DNA from: Rhizobiales bacterium NRL2 | Lineage (GTDB): Bacteria; Pseudomonadota; Alphaproteobacteria; Minwuiales; Minwuiaceae | DNA length: 64,000 nt | Reading direction: 5' to 3' | Assembly: GCA_001664005.1 (NCBI GenBank) | Contig: CP016093.1 | Coordinates: 372,001 to 436,000 of the forward strand | Part shown: positions 47,784-57,600 of the stretch, one piece after another | Layout: each line of letters begins with the position of its first letter | Position numbering within the stretch: the stretch's first letter is position 1 | Position numbers and translations under genes: made by a program | The notes under the pieces: model-generated | Databases searched by the model: none | Told to the model about the DNA's origin: nothing | Seen by the model: the letters and a program-made list of their open reading frames with translations, nothing else

Positions 47784-47836
47784 GGCGGGATGGGGATGGC
47801 TGGGCCGGCCATCCCGCCGTCTTTCATATTTCTCTT
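47784..47836 (+). terminator. Rho-independent terminator after ilvC
   Basis: GGCGGGATGG (47784-47793) and CCATCCCGCC (47809-47818) form a perfect 10-bp stem with a 15-base loop, followed by GTCTTTCATATTTCTCTT. It sits 9 bp after the ilvC stop and ends the ilv cluster. Confidence 0.85.
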
Positions 47837-48049
47837 ATCCCGTGGGTTGGATCGGCCGGCACGGGGCGCGGCACCGTATTTCGAAAGAAGGCGCGCAGGC
47901 CGACCGGCCCATCCCCTGCGCGCCGACCTGTCCGGCCGGCCGGCGGGCCTTCTGACTCGTTGAGCCGGTGGATCAACCCACCGGACCATCCGTCTCCCTG
48001 ACCCTTCACTTTCTCCGACGAGAGAGGGTGTTTCCGCTCAAGCAATCCG

Positions 48050-48260
48050 GACCTCGCGCGTCCGGCGCGGCGCGTCAGCGCCGACGCGGGACCCATGCCT
48101 GAGCATCTCCGGCATCGGAGTTCCGGCGGCCATACTCTGGCGTGGGTCCCGGGCTGAGCCTGCCCCGGACCATGATCCGGGGGCTGAAGCCAGCCGGCCC
48201 CAGGACTCTGGATATGGCTTGTCTTGAGCCTTGCGGCGCGAGCCGGGACCCCGCGACCTC
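48050..48260. repeat. Dispersed repeats (family B) in a 582-bp gap
   Basis: The gap between ilvC and the small membrane-protein gene (47775-48356) contains the ilvC terminator, a T-rich stretch, and a family B unit at 48061-48190. Its GCGCGTCAGCGCCGACGCGGGACCCATGCCTGAGC start also occurs at 48813-48848, and it ends in CCCCGGACCATGATCCGGGG. A partial GCGAGCCGGGACCCCGCGACC follows at 48238-48258. The remainder shows no credible gene. Confidence 0.65.
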
Positions 48261-48356
48261 CTTGCCACATGCGTGAACGGACCATGAACGAAGCTGGACG
48301 CCAGGTAGCGTTCATGTTTCAATATTCACGGAAAAGATGTGTTCACGGAGGCGGTG

Positions 48357-48770
48357 ATGGAAGGGATGTCGATCTGGATCTGGGTGCCGGTCGTGGCGTT
48401 GATCGGAGTCGCGGTGGTCGCGGTGGCGACGGAACGCTCCGGCCAGCGCATGCCGCGGGCCGCGTTCTTCGGGCTGACCGTGGCGGCGTGGATCGTCGGG
48501 GGGCTGCTCGAGCGATTGGCCGAACATGCCGCTGTGCACTGGGCGCCGGGCGTGGCCCTGACCGTCACCATCGTCTCGCTGCTGCTGATGGCGGTGGTGG
48601 GCTGGTTCTATTTCCGCATTGCCGCGCGGCGCAGCCGGGACGCCATCGGCAGCCGGGCGCTGGCCTTCGCCATGGCCGTGCCGGTGATCGGCCTGCTGGC
48701 GATGCTCACGCTGTTCTTCTGGCCCAGCCAGGCCGAGGATCCGCCGGATCCGCACGGGGTCTTCGTCTGA
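48357..48770 (+). CDS. Hypothetical four-helix membrane protein (137 aa)
   Basis: ATG 48357 is preferred over a GTG at 48339 because GGAGG lies six bases upstream. The product has four hydrophobic segments: IWIWVPVVALIGVAVVAVA, RAAFFGLTVAAWIVGGLLERL, VALTVTIVSLLLMAVVGWFYF and ALAFAMAVPVIGLLAMLTLFF. Short polar loops with Arg clusters separate them (AARRSRD). It ends in an acidic tail PSQAEDPPDPHG. I recognise no family. It is isolated, with repeats on both sides. Confidence 0.65.
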   Translation: MEGMSIWIWVPVVALIGVAVVAVATERSGQRMPRAAFFGLTVAAWIVGGLLERLAEHAAVHWAPGVALTVTIVSLLLMAVVGWFYFRIAARRSRDAIGSRALAFAMAVPVIGLLAMLTLFFWPSQAEDPPDPHGVFV

Positions 48771-48804
48771 CCCGGAAGGACGCGCGGGAATACGAACCTC
48801 ATGA

Positions 48805-48984
48805 GTCCTGCGCGGCGCGTCAGCGCCGGCGCGGGACCCATGCCTGAGCCGTTCCTGGGCGCGGGAGCGCTGGAGCCCTTCTTCGCCCGATCCCCGAGTG
48901 GCGCGAGCGCCGTCGGGGATGACGTCAACTGGACGGATGGGTCGATCCCCCGCCCCGACCCTCCCCCTTGGCCAAGGGGGAGGG
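48805..48984. repeat. Dispersed repeats (families B, E and A) between convergent genes
   Basis: Three elements in a row: B (48813-48860, GCGGGACCCATGCCTGAGCC), E (48889-48926, the reverse complement of the copy at 31138-31176), and A (48959-48984, CCCTCCCCCTT-GGCC-AAGGGGGAGGG). The gap separates the small membrane-protein gene from an oppositely oriented acyl-CoA dehydrogenase. Confidence 0.75.
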
Positions 48985-49012
48985 AGAACGCTTCGATCAA
49001 ACGGTGTCGGCC

Positions 49013-50221
49013 CTAAAGCCCCAGCACCAGCTTGGCCATGATGTTGCGCTGGACCTCGTTGGAACCGCCATAGATCGTCGCGGCGCGGTGGTTGAGGTGC
49101 GAGGGCAGGGCGGTCATGGCGTGGTCCGGGCCGAGGGTCGGCGCGTTGGAGCCGACATTGCGCGCCGGCTTCTGGTCCGGCCAGGCGTAGTAGCCCACGG
49201 CCTCCGCGGTCAGCCCTGCAGCCTTCTGCAGCGTCTCCGAGCCCACCACCTTCATCATCGAGGAGGCGGGGCCGGGCTGGCGGCCCGCCGCCAGGTCGCA
49301 GAGTATCTGCTTCTCCACGTGCTCCAGCGCGATGATGTCGCATTCGGCGTCGGCGATGCGGTGGCGGAAGCCCGGATCGTCGATCAGCCGGCCGCCGTCA
49401 TCGCCGCGCTCGGCCGCCGCGACCCGCTTCAGGTGTGCGATATGCGCGTGCAGCCCGGGGCTGTAGGTGTCGCCGCCGCGCTCGAACTCCAGCAGGTACT
49501 TGGCCACCGTCCAGCCCTCGTTCTCCGGGCCGACGCGGTTGGCCACCGGCACGCGCACGTCCTCGAAGAAGACCTGGTTCACGTCATGATCGCCCGACAT
49601 CAGGATGATCGGTTCCACCGTGATCCCCGGCGCGTCGAAATCGTCGATCAGGACGAAGCTGATGCCCTCCTGCGGCTTGCCCTCGTTCGAGGTGCGCACC
49701 AGGCAGAACATGCGGTTGGCGTGGTGGGCGAAGGTGGTCCAGATCTTGGAGCCGTTGATGACGTAGTCGTCGCCGTCGCGCACCGCGCGCGTCTTCAGGC
49801 TGGCGAGGTCTGAGCCCGAGCCCGGCTCGGAATAGCCCTGGCACCAGACGTCCTCGCCCGAGAGAATGCGCGGCAGGTACTTCTGCTTCTGTTCGTCCGT
49901 GCCGTATTTCATCACCACGGGGCCCACCATGCGCGTGCCCATGATGGAGAAGGCCGGGGCGCTGGCGGCGGCGGATTCGACGTCGAAGATGTAACGCTGG
50001 ATCGCCGACCAGCCGGGCCCGCCATATTCCTTCGGCCAGGCCGGGGCCGACCAGCCGCGCTTCGCCAGGGTCTCGAACCAGCGCTGGCCGTATTCGAACT
50101 CGGCGAACGGCCCGCAGGTCAGCCGCCCGGCCTCCCGCATCTCCTCGGTCAGGTTCTCGCGCAGAAACGCCCGCACCTCGTCGCGGAAGGCCCGGTCCTC
50201 CGGTGTCAGTGTCAGATCCAT
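49013..50221 (-). CDS. Acyl-CoA dehydrogenase
   Basis: FAD-dependent acyl-CoA dehydrogenase of 402 aa, FadE-like. MDLTLTPEDRAFRDEVRAFL starts the helical domain; APAWPKEYGGPGWSAIQRYIF, GYSEPGSGSDLASLKTRAVRDGDDYVINGSKIWTTFAHHANRMF (FAD/substrate loop) and the C-terminal TIYGGSNEVQRNIMAKLVLGL follow. ATG 50221 is the first in-frame ATG at the family N-terminus. The start lies 67 bp from the divergent amidase start. Chain-length preference cannot be read; members of this type are often used for branched or cyclic acids. Confidence 0.92.
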   Translation of the reverse strand: MDLTLTPEDRAFRDEVRAFLRENLTEEMREAGRLTCGPFAEFEYGQRWFETLAKRGWSAPAWPKEYGGPGWSAIQRYIFDVESAAASAPAFSIMGTRMVGPVVMKYGTDEQKQKYLPRILSGEDVWCQGYSEPGSGSDLASLKTRAVRDGDDYVINGSKIWTTFAHHANRMFCLVRTSNEGKPQEGISFVLIDDFDAPGITVEPIILMSGDHDVNQVFFEDVRVPVANRVGPENEGWTVAKYLLEFERGGDTYSPGLHAHIAHLKRVAAAERGDDGGRLIDDPGFRHRIADAECDIIALEHVEKQILCDLAAGRQPGPASSMMKVVGSETLQKAAGLTAEAVGYYAWPDQKPARNVGSNAPTLGPDHAMTALPSHLNHRAATIYGGSNEVQRNIMAKLVLGL

Positions 50222-50288
50222 GATGTTGTTCTCCCCAAGCGTCCGCCTATTGTACCGGGCAGGCGGCATTCAGGGGAAGGGGGCGCGC

Positions 50289-51632
50289 ATGCTCGAGACA
50301 GGATTGGCCGCGCTGGCCGAAGCGCTGGCGGCGGGGCGGACGACGAGCGCGGCGCTGACCGACCGGGCCCTGGCGGCGAGCGCCGAGGGCGAGGGGCCGA
50401 CGGCGTTCATGCAGGTATATGCCGACCGCGCCCGGGCCGAGGCGGCGGCCCTCGACGGGTTGCGCAAGGCGGGGCGGGAGGCCAGGCCCTTCGCCGGCAT
50501 TCCGATCTCGATCAAGGACCTGTTCGACGAGGCCGGCCACGTCACCACCGCCGGCTCGAAGGCGCTGGCCGACGCGGCGCCTGCGAACCTGGATGCGCCC
50601 ATCGTCGACCGGTTGCGGCGCGCGGGCTTCGTCATCACCGGCCGCACGGTGATGACCGAGTTCGCCTATTCGGGGCTCGGGCTCAACCCGCATTACGGCA
50701 CGCCCGCCGCGCCCTGGGACCGGGCCACGGGCCGCATTCCCGGCGGCTCCACCTCGGGCGGGGCGGTGAGCGTCGCCGATCGCATGGCCGCGGCCACCAT
50801 CGGCACAGACACCGGCGGCTCCTGCCGCATCCCCGCGGCCTTCTGCGGCATCACCGGCTTCAAGCCGACCATGGCGCGGATCCCGCGCGCCGGCGCGACG
50901 CCGCTCTCGCATTCGCTGGATTCAGTCGGCCCGCTGGGCAACTCGGTCGGCTGCTGCGCCATTCTGGACGACATCATGGCGGGCGGCCCCGGCGCGGGGG
51001 CGATGGCGCGGCCGGCGGGCGGGCTCAGGCTGGCGACCATGACCAACTACGTCACCGCCGACATGGACGAAACGGTCGCCGCCGGCTGGGACGCGGCGCT
51101 GAAGCGGCTCCGCGACGCTGGCGCGGCGGTGGTGGAGGCGGCCTTCCCCGAGATCGACGCCCTGCCCGCGCTCAACGCCGCCGGCGGCTTCGCCGCCGCC
51201 GACGCCTGGGCCTGGCACCGGACGCTGATCGCCGACAAGGGCGGGCTCTACGACCCCCGCGTGATCTCCCGGATCGAGCGGGGCGCGATGATCTCGGCGG
51301 CCGACTATATCGACCTGATGCACGCGCGCAGCGCCATGCAGGCGGCCAGCGCCCAGTCCATGGGCGGCTTCGACGCCGTGCTGATGCCGACGGTGCCCAT
51401 CGTGCCGCCGCCCTTCGCGGCCTTCGAGGACGACGAGAGCTATGCGCGCCTCAACCTGCTCTGCCTGCGCAACCCGTCGGTCGGCAACTTCCTCGACCGC
51501 CCGTCGATCAGCCTGCCCTGTCACGAACCGGACGAGGCCCCGGTCGGGCTGATGCTGATGGGCCACAACGGCCTGGACCGGGAACTGTTCGACATCGCCG
51601 CCGGGGTGGAGAAGGTGCTGGGGCGGAGCTGA
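50289..51632 (+). CDS. Amidase (amidase signature family)
   Basis: Ser-cisSer-Lys hydrolase of the amidase signature family, 447 aa, acting on carboxamides; related to GatA but not part of a gatCAB set here. The triad is visible: Lys76 in GIPISIKDLFDEAG, cis-Ser154 in IPGGSTSGGAVSVA, and nucleophile Ser178 in TIGTDTGGSCRIPAAFCG. ATG 50289 is preceded by a G-rich ribosome site; a GatA role is unlikely because no gatB/gatC is near. It diverges from an acyl-CoA dehydrogenase. Substrate unknown. Confidence 0.92.
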   Translation: MLETGLAALAEALAAGRTTSAALTDRALAASAEGEGPTAFMQVYADRARAEAAALDGLRKAGREARPFAGIPISIKDLFDEAGHVTTAGSKALADAAPANLDAPIVDRLRRAGFVITGRTVMTEFAYSGLGLNPHYGTPAAPWDRATGRIPGGSTSGGAVSVADRMAAATIGTDTGGSCRIPAAFCGITGFKPTMARIPRAGATPLSHSLDSVGPLGNSVGCCAILDDIMAGGPGAGAMARPAGGLRLATMTNYVTADMDETVAAGWDAALKRLRDAGAAVVEAAFPEIDALPALNAAGGFAAADAWAWHRTLIADKGGLYDPRVISRIERGAMISAADYIDLMHARSAMQAASAQSMGGFDAVLMPTVPIVPPPFAAFEDDESYARLNLLCLRNPSVGNFLDRPSISLPCHEPDEAPVGLMLMGHNGLDRELFDIAAGVEKVLGRS

Positions 51633-51633
51633 G

Positions 51634-51740
51634 GTCCCGGGTCTCCGCTGCGCTCCGCCCGGGATGACACCAGGGGCGCCGCGCATCGGGGTGTCATCCC
51701 GGCCAAGCCGAACGGCGTGAGGCGCGAGCCGGGACCCGGA
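51634..51740. repeat. Dispersed repeat (family F)
   Basis: GGTCCCGGGTCTCCGCTGCGCTCCGCCCGGGATGACACC is followed by GGTGTCATCCCGGCC...GCGAGCCGGGACCC, so the two halves form a large interrupted inverted repeat. It lies between the amidase and the DUF427 gene, and the GCGAGCCGGGACCC end also appears at 48238-48251. Confidence 0.6.
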
Positions 51741-51827
51741 CTGCAGAACCAACCCCCTTGCCCCTCTCGACCTGCCGTGCGGCTGCGCTACCATTCCGGC
51801 AGGATATCCATTCCGGGAGAGCGAGCC

Positions 51828-52589
51828 ATGGCCGACACCGCGCCGCACCGCGTCAGCACCGAGCCCTGCTGCAAGCGCATCCGCGTCGAGTTCAACGGCG
51901 AGACCGTCGCCGACACCACCGGCGCGATCTACCTCTACGAACCGCCGATCCCGCCGGTCTACTACGTGCCCCTGGAGGACATCCGGGCGGAGTTCCTGCA
52001 CCGCTCCGAACATTCGACCCACTGCCCGTTCAAGGGCGATGCGGTCTACTGGGACGTCGTGGTGGGCGACAAGCGCGCGGAGAACGCCGTCTGGTCCTAC
52101 CCGGAGCCGATCAGCGCGGTGCCGGAGCTGGCCGGCTACGGCGCCTTCTACTGGAAGAAGATGGACCGCTGGTTCGAGGAGGACGAGCAGATCTTCGTCC
52201 ATCCGCGCGACCCGCATGTCCGCGTCGACGTCCTGCCGTCCTCGCGCACGGTCGAGGTTTCGCTGGACGGCGAGACACTGGCGAAGACGAACCGCGCCCA
52301 GTTCCTGTTCGAGACCGGCCTGCCGACGCGCCACTACATTCCCCGCGAGGACGTCACCGCAGCGCTGACGCCGTCGAACCGGCGCACGGCCTGCCCCTAC
52401 AAGGGCGAGGCGAGCTATTACCATGTCGATGTCGGCGGGGTCCGGTACGAGGACCTGGTCTGGAGCTACGAGAGCCCGGTCCGGGAGGCGGCGCCGATCC
52501 GCGGCCTGCTCTGCTTCTTCAACGAAAAGGTCGACATTGCCGTCGACGGCAAGACCGAGGCGCGGCCCGAGACGAAATTCGCCAAGTGA
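51828..52589 (+). CDS. Double-DUF427 domain protein
   Basis: A 253-aa cytoplasmic protein made of two DUF427 (PF04248) domains in tandem. Each has the same order: RVEFNGETVADT...LYEPPIPPVYYVPLEDI...HCPFKGDAVYWDV (about 18-85), then VEVSLDGETLAKT...FETGLPTRHYIPREDV...CPYKGEASYYHV (about 142-210). The repeated CP(F/Y)KG and YY(H/D)V motifs are typical. The family is widespread but its biochemistry is unresolved. GGGAGA precedes ATG 51828. It is followed 63 bp later by an acyl-CoA dehydrogenase on the same strand, a possible operon. Confidence 0.88.
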   Translation: MADTAPHRVSTEPCCKRIRVEFNGETVADTTGAIYLYEPPIPPVYYVPLEDIRAEFLHRSEHSTHCPFKGDAVYWDVVVGDKRAENAVWSYPEPISAVPELAGYGAFYWKKMDRWFEEDEQIFVHPRDPHVRVDVLPSSRTVEVSLDGETLAKTNRAQFLFETGLPTRHYIPREDVTAALTPSNRRTACPYKGEASYYHVDVGGVRYEDLVWSYESPVREAAPIRGLLCFFNEKVDIAVDGKTEARPETKFAK

Positions 52590-52652
52590 CGCTCCCGGCG
52601 CCTGCGCTATAACGGGACGCACGAGACCACGCCATACCGGGGAGAAATGACG

Positions 52653-53792
52653 ATGGGCCAGCCGCGCGAGCTGTTCACCGAGGATCACGAGATCTTCCGC
52701 CGCTCCATGCACAGGTTCCTGGCCGAGGAACTGGCGCCGCGCCACGAGAAGTGGGAGGAGCAGGGCTATGTCGACCGCGACGCCTGGGAGCGCGCGGGCG
52801 AACTGGGCTTCCTGTGCATGTCCATGCCGGAGGAATACGGCGGATCGGGCGCGGACAAGCTCTATTCGATGATCCTGTTCGAGGAAGTGCAGAAGCTGAA
52901 TCTGACCGGGCTCGGCTTCGGCCTGCACAACGAGATCGTCGCCCCCTACATCCTGCGCTACGGCTCCGACGAGCAGAAGAAGCGCTACCTGCCGAAGATG
53001 GCGAGCGGCGAGATGATCGGCGCCATCGCCATGTCGGAGCCGGGCACGGGCTCCGACCTGCAGGGCGTCAAGACCACGGCGCTGAAGGACGGCAACGAGC
53101 TGGTGGTCAACGGCCAGAAGACCTTCATCACCAATGGCTGGCACGCCGACGTGGTCATCGTCGTCGCCAAGACCGACCCGAGCATGGGCGCCAAGGGCAC
53201 CTCGCTGGTCATGCTGGAGCGCGGCGACGAGGGCTTCGACAAGGGCCGGCGGCTGAAGAAGCTGGGGCTGAAGGCGCAGGACACCTCGGAGCTGTTCTTC
53301 GACAATGTCCGCATTCCCGCCGACCGAATCCTCGGCGAGGAGGGCAAGGGCTTCCAGTACCTGATGCAGGAACTGGCCTGGGAGCGGCTGCAGGTGGCCA
53401 TCTCGGCCGCCCAGGCGATCGAGACCGCGCTGGACCTGACCGTCGAGTACTGCAAGGAGCGCAAGGCCTTCGGCCAGCCGCTGATCGAGTTCCAGAACAC
53501 CCGCTTCAAGCTGGCCGAGGTGAAGACTCACGCCCGCGTCGCCCGCGCCTTTGTCGACGACTGCATGGCGAAGCTGCTGCGCGAGGAACTCGACGCCGAG
53601 ACCGCGTCGATGGCCAAGTGGTGGACCTCGGACATGCAGAACCGGATGATCGACGAGTGCCTGCAGCTCTTCGGCGGCTACGGCTTCATGACCGAGTACC
53701 CGATCAGCCGCATGTACGCCGACGCCCGCGTGCAGCGCATCTACGCCGGCACCAACGAGATCATGAAGGAGATCATCGCCCGCGGTCTGTGA
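52653..53792 (+). CDS. Acyl-CoA dehydrogenase (long-chain/isovaleryl-like)
   Basis: Canonical acyl-CoA dehydrogenase of 379 aa. I prefer ATG 52653 over the overlapping ATG 52647 because GGGGAG lies eight bases from the former and only two from the latter. Motifs: MPEEYGGSGADKLY, AIAMSEPGTGSDLQG (FAD/substrate loop), KTFITNGWHADVVIV, CKERKAFGQPLIEFQNTRFKLAEV, QLFGGYGFMTEYPISRMYADARVQRIYAGTNEIMKEII. The closest general type is LCAD/FadE-like rather than isovaleryl-specific. It follows the DUF427 gene on the same strand. Confidence 0.93.
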   Translation: MGQPRELFTEDHEIFRRSMHRFLAEELAPRHEKWEEQGYVDRDAWERAGELGFLCMSMPEEYGGSGADKLYSMILFEEVQKLNLTGLGFGLHNEIVAPYILRYGSDEQKKRYLPKMASGEMIGAIAMSEPGTGSDLQGVKTTALKDGNELVVNGQKTFITNGWHADVVIVVAKTDPSMGAKGTSLVMLERGDEGFDKGRRLKKLGLKAQDTSELFFDNVRIPADRILGEEGKGFQYLMQELAWERLQVAISAAQAIETALDLTVEYCKERKAFGQPLIEFQNTRFKLAEVKTHARVARAFVDDCMAKLLREELDAETASMAKWWTSDMQNRMIDECLQLFGGYGFMTEYPISRMYADARVQRIYAGTNEIMKEIIARGL

Positions 53793-53934
53793 CCCCGGCG
53801 GCCGCCGCTCCGGGGGCGGGGCGGACGACGTTCCGCCGCCGGAACCGCGCGGCGCCCATGCGGCTTCTTCACGTGTCCTCAACCGCTTCATGGTTTAAGG
53901 GTCAACCACCGTTACCCTTTCGTCGCGAGTCCGT

Positions 53935-54903
53935 GTGACCGACAAGTTCAATTCGCTGCCCGACAATGTGCGCGGCGCGCTCTGGCTGCTGATGGCCGGC
54001 GTGTTCCTGTCCGCCATGGGCGTGTTCATCAAGCTGGCGAGCCAGGAACTGCACCCGTTCCAGGTCGCCTTCTTCCGCGCCTTCTTCGGCCTGCTGGTGA
54101 TCCTGCCCTTCGCGCTCCGCACCGGCCTGTCCGGCGTCCGCACCACCCGCCCGGGCATGCACCTGGTGCGCGGGCTGATCGGCGGCGTGGTGCTGCTCGC
54201 CATGTTCTACTCGGTCGCGCACCTGCCGCTGGCCGACGTCACGGCGCTCAGCTTCACCAAGCCGCTGTTCCTGATCCCGCTGGCGGTGCTGTTCCTGGGG
54301 GAGACGATCCGGCTCCGGCGCACCGTCGCCACCATCGTCGGCTTCGGCGGCGTCATCGTCATGCTCCGGCCCGGCGGGGAGACCGATCCGGTGGCCTTCA
54401 TCGCCCTGGCGGCGGCGGCGCTGGTCGCGGTGATCACGATCTTCATCAAGATCCTCTCGCGCACGGATTCGCCGAACACCATGGTGTTCTGGTCCAGCCT
54501 GATCCTCAGCGTTGTGACGCTGGGGCCGGCGCTGGTCTACTGGCGCATGCCCAGCCTGGACGTCTTCCTGATGCTGGTGGCGCTGGCGGTCTGCGGCACC
54601 ATCGGCCAGTCTATGCTGATCCGCGGCTACTCGGCCGGCGAGGCGACCGCGGTGACGCCGTTCGACTACAGCCGCCTGATCTACGCCGGGGTCGCCGGCT
54701 TCCTGGTGTTCGGCGAGATCCCGGATCTGTGGACCGTCGCCGGCGCGCTGATCATCGTGGCGTCGACCATCTACATCGCCCGCCGCGAGGCCCGTCTGAA
54801 ACCGGGCTCGCGCCCGACGACCGCGACCTTCGACGGGCCGGCCGGCGGCTCGTCGCCGGAGACGGTGCGCGAGGGACCGCCCCAGGCCGCCCGCGGCGGC
54901 TGA
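53935..54903 (+). CDS. DMT-superfamily transporter (two EamA domains)
   Basis: Ten-helix drug/metabolite exporter, 322 aa, GTG start at 53935. Each half is an EamA repeat: WLLMAGVFLSAMGVFIKLAS...FQVAFFRAFFGLLVILPFALRTG and ITIFIKILSRTDSPNTMVFWSSLILSVVT. It ends PFDYSRLIYAGVAGFLVFGEIPDLWTVAGALIIV, typical of the RhaT/RarD-like branch. A polar 35-residue C-terminal tail follows. The last helix is complete 15 bp before the convergent histidine kinase stop, so the two transcripts collide. Substrate unknown; members export amino acids or purines. Confidence 0.88.
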   Translation: MTDKFNSLPDNVRGALWLLMAGVFLSAMGVFIKLASQELHPFQVAFFRAFFGLLVILPFALRTGLSGVRTTRPGMHLVRGLIGGVVLLAMFYSVAHLPLADVTALSFTKPLFLIPLAVLFLGETIRLRRTVATIVGFGGVIVMLRPGGETDPVAFIALAAAALVAVITIFIKILSRTDSPNTMVFWSSLILSVVTLGPALVYWRMPSLDVFLMLVALAVCGTIGQSMLIRGYSAGEATAVTPFDYSRLIYAGVAGFLVFGEIPDLWTVAGALIIVASTIYIARREARLKPGSRPTTATFDGPAGGSSPETVREGPPQAARGG

Positions 54904-54918
54904 CGGCGGCCTCTGCGT

Positions 54919-56535
54919 TCAGGCGCTGTGGGCGGCTGTCTGGCCGCGTTCGCCCGACCCGGCCTCGGCGGCGGGCAGGCCGACCCGCACCGTCGTGCCG
55001 GCGCCCAGCCGGCTCTCCAGCCGCAGCGAGCCGCCCATCAGTACCGCCAGCCTTTGCGCCAGCGGCAGCCCCAGCCCCGTGCCGCGCAGCTTGCCGTCGG
55101 AGATGGCGTCGACCTGCACGAAAGGCTCCAGGACTCGCGGGATGTCGGTCTCGCCGATGCCGATGCCGTTGTCGCTGATGGCGATCTCGATCGCCGCGGG
55201 GCCGGTGCGGGTGATGGCGCAACGCACGCGGCCGCCCTCGGACGTGAATTTCAGGGCGTTGTTGAGAAGGTTCACCAGGATCTGGCGCACCGCCTTGGCG
55301 TCGCCCTGCCCCGTCTTCGCGTCGTCGTCGGCGGTCCAGCTCAGCTCGATGCCCTTCTCTTCGGCCAGATGGCCGACAAGGCGGATGGCCTGGCGGGTCA
55401 GGTCCTCCAGGTCGAGCGGTTCCGAGCGGAGTTCCAGCTTGCCGGCCTCGATCCTGGAGAGGTCCAGCAGATCGTCGACCAGCGAGAGCAGATGCGCGCC
55501 CGACTCGCGGATGTCGCCTGCATATTCCAGATAGCGCGGATTGCCGACCGGGCCGAGATACTGGTTCCTGATGATATCGGAGAAGCCGATGACGGCGTTG
55601 AGCGGCGTGCGCAGCTCGTGACTCATGCCGGCGAGGAAATCGGACTTCATGCGATTGGCCGCTTCGGCCGCGGCGCGGGCCTCGGTCAGCTGGCGCGCAT
55701 GAACACCCACCTGCCGGGCGAAGACGAACCCGATGACTGCCAGCACGCAGGCGAAGACCGTCAGGCCGATGATCGCGGCCGGAATCATGCGCCGGCCGGG
55801 CAGGGCCGGACGCCAGATCAGGTAGGGATCGGCGCCGGCGCCGTAGTGGGCGAGAGGGATGGAGGTCTCGGCGCCTTTCGCCGGCTGCGGGGAAATGCGC
55901 ATGTTCCGGACCAGGTTGGCAGTCTCCAGGCTCGCCAGCATCTCTTCGTCCACGAGACGGGAGAACAAGAGCACGTGGTCGGTGCTGTAGTCGTTCTCGG
56001 CGTCGTAGCTGGTCATCCTGAGCGCCGCCGTCATCGACAGCGCGTCGTCCTCGTAGGTGAAGCCGGCGGCGGGTTCGGGCTCGGCGTTGTCCGCGCTCGC
56101 CCGGGCGGCCCGCGCCAGCGTCATCCGGTCCGGTCCGGGGGCCGCCGCCGCGGCCGGATCCTGACGCACGCCGGCGGTCACGCGCAGCACGGTGCGGTCC
56201 TGACCGTCCACCACCTGGACGACGTCGATGCCGCCCTGACGGTGGAGATATTCGCCGAACTCGCTGTCGATCCATTCCGGGTCGAAGTCGTGGACGATGT
56301 TCGCGACCGCCTGATCCCAGTAGCCGTAGTCGAGCAGGAGCACGTTCAGCTCCCGCATCCGGCGGTCGATGTCGCCGCGCACGAGGCTTTCGGAGATGGT
56401 TCGGGAATTGCGGTCCTGGATGTGGATCAGCAGGAAGGACAGCGTGACCGCGACGGCCAGGGTGATCGTGCTCAGCGCGAAGAACCAGATGGAGAGCGAG
56501 CGAACCGAGCCTCTCCTCCACGATGCCAGTGGCAT
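54919..56535 (-). CDS. CHASE4-domain sensor histidine kinase (PleC/DivJ-like core)
   Basis: A 538-aa inner-membrane histidine kinase with no adjacent response regulator. Helix 1 (about 15-36), periplasmic CHASE4 sensor (about 55-210) with the diagnostic [14 protein letters not shown] and [14 protein letters not shown], and helix 2 (about 250-272) come first. The dimerisation domain has His306 in [20 protein letters not shown], and the ATPase has [15 protein letters not shown] and [12 protein letters not shown]. The segment after the H box, [38 protein letters not shown], is the PleC/DivJ-type pattern. ATG 56535 is the first at the N-terminal basic segment. It faces the SDR gene divergently over 283 bp. 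Confidence 0.9.
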   Translation of the reverse strand: MPLASWRRGSVRSLSIWFFALSTITLAVAVTLSFLLIHIQDRNSRTISESLVRGDIDRRMRELNVLLLDYGYWDQAVANIVHDFDPEWIDSEFGEYLHRQGGIDVVQVVDGQDRTVLRVTAGVRQDPAAAAAPGPDRMTLARAARASADNAEPEPAAGFTYEDDALSMTAALRMTSYDAENDYSTDHVLLFSRLVDEEMLASLETANLVRNMRISPQPAKGAETSIPLAHYGAGADPYLIWRPALPGRRMIPAAIIGLTVFACVLAVIGFVFARQVGVHARQLTEARAAAEAANRMKSDFLAGMSHELRTPLNAVIGFSDIIRNQYLGPVGNPRYLEYAGDIRESGAHLLSLVDDLLDLSRIEAGKLELRSEPLDLEDLTRQAIRLVGHLAEEKGIELSWTADDDAKTGQGDAKAVRQILVNLLNNALKFTSEGGRVRCAITRTGPAAIEIAISDNGIGIGETDIPRVLEPFVQVDAISDGKLRGTGLGLPLAQRLAVLMGGSLRLESRLGAGTTVRVGLPAAEAGSGERGQTAAHSA

Positions 56536-56818
56536 GATCCGATTCCGATGCTGTCCACACCATCCGGGCGCGGTCTCTGGATGGCTTCGCGCCGCGCCCT
56601 GTGGCTCCGATCCCCCTGAAACCGGTTCTACCGGCCCGAACGTTGAGATTGCGTTACGACCGCGCGCTTTTACGCGGCGGCGGATCATTCCGCAAGGGAA
56701 CTCGGCCCGGATGCGGTCGGGCCCCTCGAACGGCGGGGTTTGCGCGCCCCGGCGACTTGTGATTAATGACGGCGACCATTCCAGACAGCGGCGCCGTCCC
56801 GGCGCGGGGGGAGAGACA

Positions 56819-57580
56819 ATGAAACTGAAGGGTGCAGCGGTCGTCGTCACGGGCGGCGCTTCCGGTCTTGGCGGCGCCACGGCGCGCGAGCTGGCTTCCG
56901 CCGGCGCGAAGGTGACGATCTTCGATCTCAACGAGGATCTGGGCAACAAGATCGCCGGCGAGATCGGCGGCGTGTTCGCGAAGTGCAATGTCGCCGACGA
57001 GGCCTCCGCCGAGGCCGCGTTCAAGACCGCCAGCGATGCCCACGGACCCTGCCGCGTGCTGATCAACTGCGCCGGCATCGGCACCGCGACCAAGACCACC
57101 TCGAAAGGCACGCCGCATCCGCTCGACGCCTTCAGGAAGGTGATCGACGTCAACCTGATCGGCACCTTCAACTGCATCCGTCTGGCCGCCACCGAGATGG
57201 CGGCGGGCGAGCCGGACGACAACGGCGACCGGGGCGTCATCGTCAACACCGCGTCGGTCGCGGCCTTCGACGGCCAGATCGGCCAGGCGGCCTATTCGGC
57301 CTCGAAGGGCGGCATCGTCGGCATGACGCTGCCGATCGCGCGCGACCTGATGAATGACGGCATCCGCGTCTGCACCATCGCGCCGGGCCTGTTCATGACG
57401 CCGCTGCTGGCCAGCCTGCCGGACAACGTCAAGGACGCGCTGGCCGCCTCCGTGCCGTTCCCGAAGCGCCTCGGCGATCCGTCGGAATACGCGCACATGG
57501 CCCGCACCATCATCGAGAACCAGATGCTGAACGGCGAGACCATCCGTCTGGACGGCGCCATCCGCATGGCGCCGCGGTAG
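56819..57580 (+). CDS. Short-chain dehydrogenase (3-hydroxyacyl-CoA dehydrogenase type II-like)
   Basis: NAD-dependent SDR of 253 aa, close to HSD17B10-type 3-hydroxyacyl-CoA dehydrogenases of beta-oxidation and isoleucine breakdown. [16 protein letters not shown] (cofactor loop), FDLNEDLG with Asp36 for NAD, NCAG, Ser146 in [14 protein letters not shown], and YSASKGG with Tyr159 and Lys163 are all present. APGLFMTP and [26 protein letters not shown] follow. GGGGGGAG precedes ATG 56819. It lies between two paralogous histidine kinases pointing inward and outward from it, and fits the acyl-CoA catabolism theme of the window. Confidence 0.92.
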   Translation: MKLKGAAVVVTGGASGLGGATARELASAGAKVTIFDLNEDLGNKIAGEIGGVFAKCNVADEASAEAAFKTASDAHGPCRVLINCAGIGTATKTTSKGTPHPLDAFRKVIDVNLIGTFNCIRLAATEMAAGEPDDNGDRGVIVNTASVAAFDGQIGQAAYSASKGGIVGMTLPIARDLMNDGIRVCTIAPGLFMTPLLASLPDNVKDALAASVPFPKRLGDPSEYAHMARTIIENQMLNGETIRLDGAIRMAPR

Positions 57581-57600
57581 CTCCTTCAAACATTTGATCA

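Noticed and set aside
56536-56818. N-terminal extension of the CHASE4 kinase reading through the 283-bp intergenic region
   Set aside because: The extension has no ribosome site or domain and would run across the SDR promoter and into the SDR gene on the other strand.
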